A stretch of 64,000 nt of DNA from Advenella sp048381675. Lineage in GTDB: Bacteria > Pseudomonadota > Gammaproteobacteria > Burkholderiales > Burkholderiaceae_B. Position numbers and translations under genes: made by a program. Positions 61,262 to 64,000 of this stretch are shown here, in pieces. Within the stretch, counting starts at the first letter, position 1. Each line of letters opens with the position of its first letter. The notes under the pieces are model-generated. The model did not search any database and was not told the DNA's origin. It worked only from the letters and a program-made list of their open reading frames with translations. Location: positions 124,001-188,000 of the forward strand of contig NZ_JBLWIS010000002.1 of the NCBI RefSeq assembly GCF_048381675.1, read 5' to 3'.

Positions 61262-62482
61262 TTTATCTTGCCGTTTTCTGGTGATTGCGGTAAGTATTGC
61301 TGCGCTTGCCATAATGCCGGCCGTCATGTAGAACACGGTATCAATGCCATACAGGTTGCCAACCATGCCCCCGGCAAGCGGGCCAAGAACCATGCCCAGA
61401 TACTGGGCCGAAGTGGAATACCCCAGGACAGTACCGGCAATATTGCCGGCTACGTTATGCCGGATAAGGGCTGTAATGGCCGGCATCAGGCCGCTTAAGC
61501 CGACTCCCATCAAAAACCTTAACGCGATGAACTGCCAGTCTGCAGTGGCAAATGCCTGCAATAGCAAGGTGAGGGCGGTAAACAGAAAACAGCCAATAAG
61601 CACCGGAAGGTGCCCTTTGCGGTCACCCAGCCGTCCGATTCTGGCTGATCCCAACAGGCTGCCAAAGGCGGTGACTGAAATGGCAATGCCGGCCAGCAAG
61701 GGAATGTTTGCCGTGATGGTGTGAAGGCTGGCCATATAAATGGTGATGATGGGTTCTACTGAATAATTCGCAAACATTAACAAGGAGGCGCAGGCCAGCA
61801 TCAACAGGACCAGATTGCGGCTAGGGGCGTTGTGCCAGAAGCCATGTGACGGGTGGGCGGTTTGGCTTGCGGCCGGTTTTCTTTTAAAGCTGGTTTCCTT
61901 GATCAGCAAGGTGGTGGCCAGAAAGGCAATGAAGATTACCCCTGCCGCCAGAAAAAAAGTATTGCGAATACCCATATAACCGGGTAAAAAACCACCCACC
62001 AACGGCCCTAGCAGGTTGCCTGCCAGCATGCCTGCGGCATGGGTGCCTACTGCCCAGCCGGTGTGTGCTTTAGGGGTTTGTGTGGCAACCAGTATGGTGG
62101 CCCCCGAGGCATACCCGCCCAGAATGCCAATCAAAAGACGCAGGCCGACCAGTTCTTGCACGTTGCTGACCATGCCCATCAAGGCGATGCAAAAGGCCAT
62201 GCCCAGGCTGGCGCGGATCAGGATTGGCTTGCGGCCAAAATGGTCGGCAAATTTACCCCAAACCGGTGCCATCAGGCCTGCACTCAGGAAGGTGGCACTA
62301 AAGGCATAGCCAGACCAACGGATGATTGATGCCGGATCAGTTTCGCCCAGTTCTTCAATATAGATAGGCAGGAACGGCAGCACCAGCGTCATGGCCATCA
62401 AGGTTGTAAATGAACCGAATACGCACACATACAAGTTGCGTTTCCAGTGTTGTTCCTGGTTTTCTTCTTGGATTGTTTGCAC
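61235..62482 (-). CDS. MFS transporter, MdtG-like multidrug exporter
   Basis: The 415-residue protein has twelve predicted membrane helices. The first loop contains the MFS signature GKFADHFGRKPILIR and a second copy occurs as GRLGDRKGHLPVLI. LPIYIEELGETD-like entry sequence (LVLPFLPIYIEELG) and GILGGYASGATILVATQTPK are typical of MdtG/fosmidomycin-type exporters. The substrate is unknown. It is divergent from the solute-binding gene across 300 bases that hold an operator-like palindrome. Confidence 0.85.
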   Translation of the reverse strand: MQTIQEENQEQHWKRNLYVCVFGSFTTLMAMTLVLPFLPIYIEELGETDPASIIRWSGYAFSATFLSAGLMAPVWGKFADHFGRKPILIRASLGMAFCIALMGMVSNVQELVGLRLLIGILGGYASGATILVATQTPKAHTGWAVGTHAAGMLAGNLLGPLVGGFLPGYMGIRNTFFLAAGVIFIAFLATTLLIKETSFKRKPAASQTAHPSHGFWHNAPSRNLVLLMLACASLLMFANYSVEPIITIYMASLHTITANIPLLAGIAISVTAFGSLLGSARIGRLGDRKGHLPVLIGCFLFTALTLLLQAFATADWQFIALRFLMGVGLSGLMPAITALIRHNVAGNIAGTVLGYSTSAQYLGMVLGPLAGGMVGNLYGIDTVFYMTAGIMASAAILTAITRKRQDKLKINGTLH

Positions 62483-62578
62483 TTTATTGCCTTGTTCTGC
62501 TGAAAGGATTGAGGTGATTTTTTATGAACTATCTTTATTATTATGGGAAACATGAATCCTGAACAAGACCATTTCTTA

Positions 62579-62610
62579 TACTGGTATAGCTTATACCTGA
62601 TACTGGTAAT
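62579..62610. promoter_or_regulatory. Candidate operator in the MFS/solute-binding intergenic region
   Basis: GGTATA-GCT-TATACC (62583-62597) is a perfect palindrome of the GntR/LysR operator type. It is flanked by ATACTGGTA on both sides (around 62579 and 62602), giving a half-site repeat. It lies about 100 bases upstream of the MFS gene and 190 before the solute-binding gene. No regulator gene is in the window. Confidence 0.5.
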
Positions 62611-62786
62611 AATAGGCTTTTGGGTTTATGAATAACCATGTTAGCCGGGACAGTGCGCATGACCCAAGGCTTGGGTTTTGTAGCATATGTCATCAATTCG
62701 CAATAAAGCGCCCCTATACTCGTTTCCTCCTTACTCTTACGTAAAAGGCATATTTTGTGCCTTGTTTATTTTCCCAAGGAAGAAAA

Positions 62787-63836
62787 ATGAGTTTGAAAAA
62801 AGCATGGCTGGCTGTATGCCTGGCATCGTTGCCATTGGTGGCACAAGCGCAATCCGCAGATTTGGCTTCTCTGGTTGAAGCAGCAAAAAAAGAAGGTCGA
62901 GTTGATAGTGTGGGCATGCCTGACTCATGGGCCAACTGGAAAGACACCTGGGCTGACCTGAAAACCCAATACGGACTGGAGCATCAGGATACCGACATGT
63001 CTTCTGCCCAGGAAATTGCCAAGTTCGCGGCAGAAAAAGAAAATGCCACCGCCGATATTGGTGATGTTGGCCAAAGCTTTGGGCCCGTCGCTGTTCAAAA
63101 GGGCGTAACGCAAGCTTATAAACCCACTACCTGGAATGAAATTCCTGAATGGGCGAAAGACAAGGACGGTCATTGGGCGGTTGCCTATACCGGAGCCATT
63201 GCCTTCATGATCAATAATGACACCGTAAAAAATCCACCCAAAAGCTGGAAAGACCTGGCTACGGGAAATTACAAGGTAACCTTGGGTGATGTGGGTGTGG
63301 CTGCCCAAGCGAATAATGCAGTGCTGGCTGCGGCTGTTGCCTTGGGTGGCAATGAAAAGGATGTGATGCCTGCGCTGAAACTGTTTGGTGAATTGGCCAA
63401 GCAAAAACGCCTTTCTTTAAGCAATCCCACCTTGGCCACCCTTGAAAAGGGCGAGGTTGAGGTTGGGGTACTGTGGGATTTCAATGCACTGAACTACCGC
63501 GACCAGATTGACCCCAAGCGCTTCACGGTTGTGATTCCTGAAGATGGCTCTATCATGGCTGGCTATGCCACGATTATCAACAAATATGCCAAACATCCTA
63601 ATGCGGCCAAGCTGGCGCGTGAATACATATTCAGCGATGCTGGCCAGAACAATCTTGCCAAGGGCTATGCACGCCCGATTCGTGACAAGGTAGTGCTGAC
63701 AGAAGAGGCAAAGGCAAGGTTGCTGCCTGCTGAGGCTTACAAAAATGTTCAGCCCATCAAAGACCAAGCCGCCTGGGATGCCGTATCCAAGCAGTTGCCT
63801 GAGTTGATGCAGGAACACGTGTTGATCCATCAATAA
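62787..63836 (+). CDS. ABC-type extracellular solute-binding protein
   Basis: From ATG 62787 (AAGGAAG upstream) the protein has 349 residues with signal peptide LAVCLASLPLVAQAQ. The mature part has the bilobed binding-protein pattern of family 1/iron-phosphonate type: SLVEAAKKEGRVDSVGMPDS, FAAEKENATADIGDVGQSFG, VAYTGAIAFMINNDTVKNPP and VEVGVLWDFNALNYRDQIDP. An upstream in-frame start at 62757 lacks support. A gene of the alkaline-phosphatase superfamily follows after ten bases, suggesting a phosphorus-containing ligand such as a phosphonate or phosphate ester; the membrane components would lie beyond the window. Confidence 0.85.
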   Translation: MSLKKAWLAVCLASLPLVAQAQSADLASLVEAAKKEGRVDSVGMPDSWANWKDTWADLKTQYGLEHQDTDMSSAQEIAKFAAEKENATADIGDVGQSFGPVAVQKGVTQAYKPTTWNEIPEWAKDKDGHWAVAYTGAIAFMINNDTVKNPPKSWKDLATGNYKVTLGDVGVAAQANNAVLAAAVALGGNEKDVMPALKLFGELAKQKRLSLSNPTLATLEKGEVEVGVLWDFNALNYRDQIDPKRFTVVIPEDGSIMAGYATIINKYAKHPNAAKLAREYIFSDAGQNNLAKGYARPIRDKVVLTEEAKARLLPAEAYKNVQPIKDQAAWDAVSKQLPELMQEHVLIHQ

Positions 63837-63846
63837 TCAAGCTGCC

Positions 63847-64000
63847 ATGAATCATCATAAAGTTATTCTGATCCTTATTGATGGCCTGGGCTGGCACGTT
63901 GCCAAGCATGCGATGGGTTATCTGCATGCTTTGTGTGAAAGCCGCCAGGCTTCAGTGTTCAAGTTGCAGTGCGAGCTGCCGTCATTGTCGCGCCCCTTAT
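63847..64000 (+). CDS. Alkaline-phosphatase-superfamily enzyme, 3' truncated
   Basis: The gene runs off the window. The visible 51 residues start MNHHKVILILIDGLGWHVAK, with the first metal-binding Asp in LIDGLGW as in nucleotide pyrophosphatase/phosphodiesterase and phosphopentomutase relatives. It begins 10 bases after the solute-binding gene and is probably co-transcribed. A role in hydrolysing the transported phosphorus compound is plausible. Confidence 0.75.
   Translation, partial: MNHHKVILILIDGLGWHVAKHAMGYLHALCESRQASVFKLQCELPSLSRPL

Overview
The window looks like chromosomal DNA of a betaproteobacterium, most likely Burkholderiales in or near the Alcaligenaceae. The signs are a large continuous flagellar cluster, a Bug-type (TctC-like) periplasmic receptor beside a gentisate pathway with LysR regulators, and a YadS/TRIC-type gene behind a tandem glycine riboswitch. 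The genus assignment is inference; no rRNA or tRNA gene was seen.

1-26.5 kb, flagellum. A plus-strand run encodes the end of flgG, then flgH, flgI, flgJ, flgK, flgL and a chemoreceptor. It meets, with no base between the stops, a long minus-strand run: fliF-fliG-fliH-fliI-fliJ-fliK, then fliL-fliM-fliN-fliOP(fused)-fliQ-fliR. fliE is divergent from fliF. Next come a stand-alone FlhB C-domain protein and a second FliK-like protein, then fliD-fliS-fliT (minus), fliA (sigma-28) and fliC. Three near-consensus sigma-28 promoters (TAAA-N15-GCCGTTAA type) lie before flgK, fliD and fliC, so the hook-filament junction proteins, cap/chaperones and filament fall under FliA control.

26.5-38.3 kb, AT-rich accessory island. 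After the fliC terminator come a putative modification-dependent HNH endonuclease, broken IS3 remnants, a small HNH nuclease with a possible immunity partner, and an unusual two-gene operon: a PH-like/TerB-like membrane-associated protein overlapping a second large protein with hydrophobic segments. This pair is the best candidate here for an undescribed system. A HipB-like regulator, two small exported proteins (one IrmA-like), a YkgJ-type cysteine-cluster protein, a PaaY-like hexapeptide protein, a vestigial glycine riboswitch and an IS4-like remnant inside a REP-like palindrome follow. A RecB-like nuclease/helicase fusion closes the region at 41.8 kb.

41.7-49 kb, gentisate catabolism: a 3-hydroxybenzoate 6-hydroxylase-like monooxygenase, an FAH-family hydrolase, gentisate 1,2-dioxygenase, a Bug receptor, a TauE/SafE permease and two related LysR regulators. 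Together they would take 3-hydroxybenzoate through gentisate to central metabolites. No maleylpyruvate isomerase gene is visible.

49.2-50.1 kb: tandem glycine riboswitch and a TRIC/glycine-transporter-family gene. 50.3-58.5 kb: a putative exopolysaccharide synthesis and export locus with built-in phosphorelay: a sensor kinase (frameshifted in this sequence), a GH-like TIM-barrel protein, a response regulator, a YaiO-like TPR/beta-barrel protein, a HEAT-repeat membrane protein, a BcsA/PgaC-like glycosyltransferase, and convergent Hpt and receiver genes. 58.8-64 kb: glutathionyl-hydroquinone reductase-like protein, CNNM/CorC protein, MFS exporter, an ABC solute-binding protein and the start of an alkaline-phosphatase-superfamily gene.
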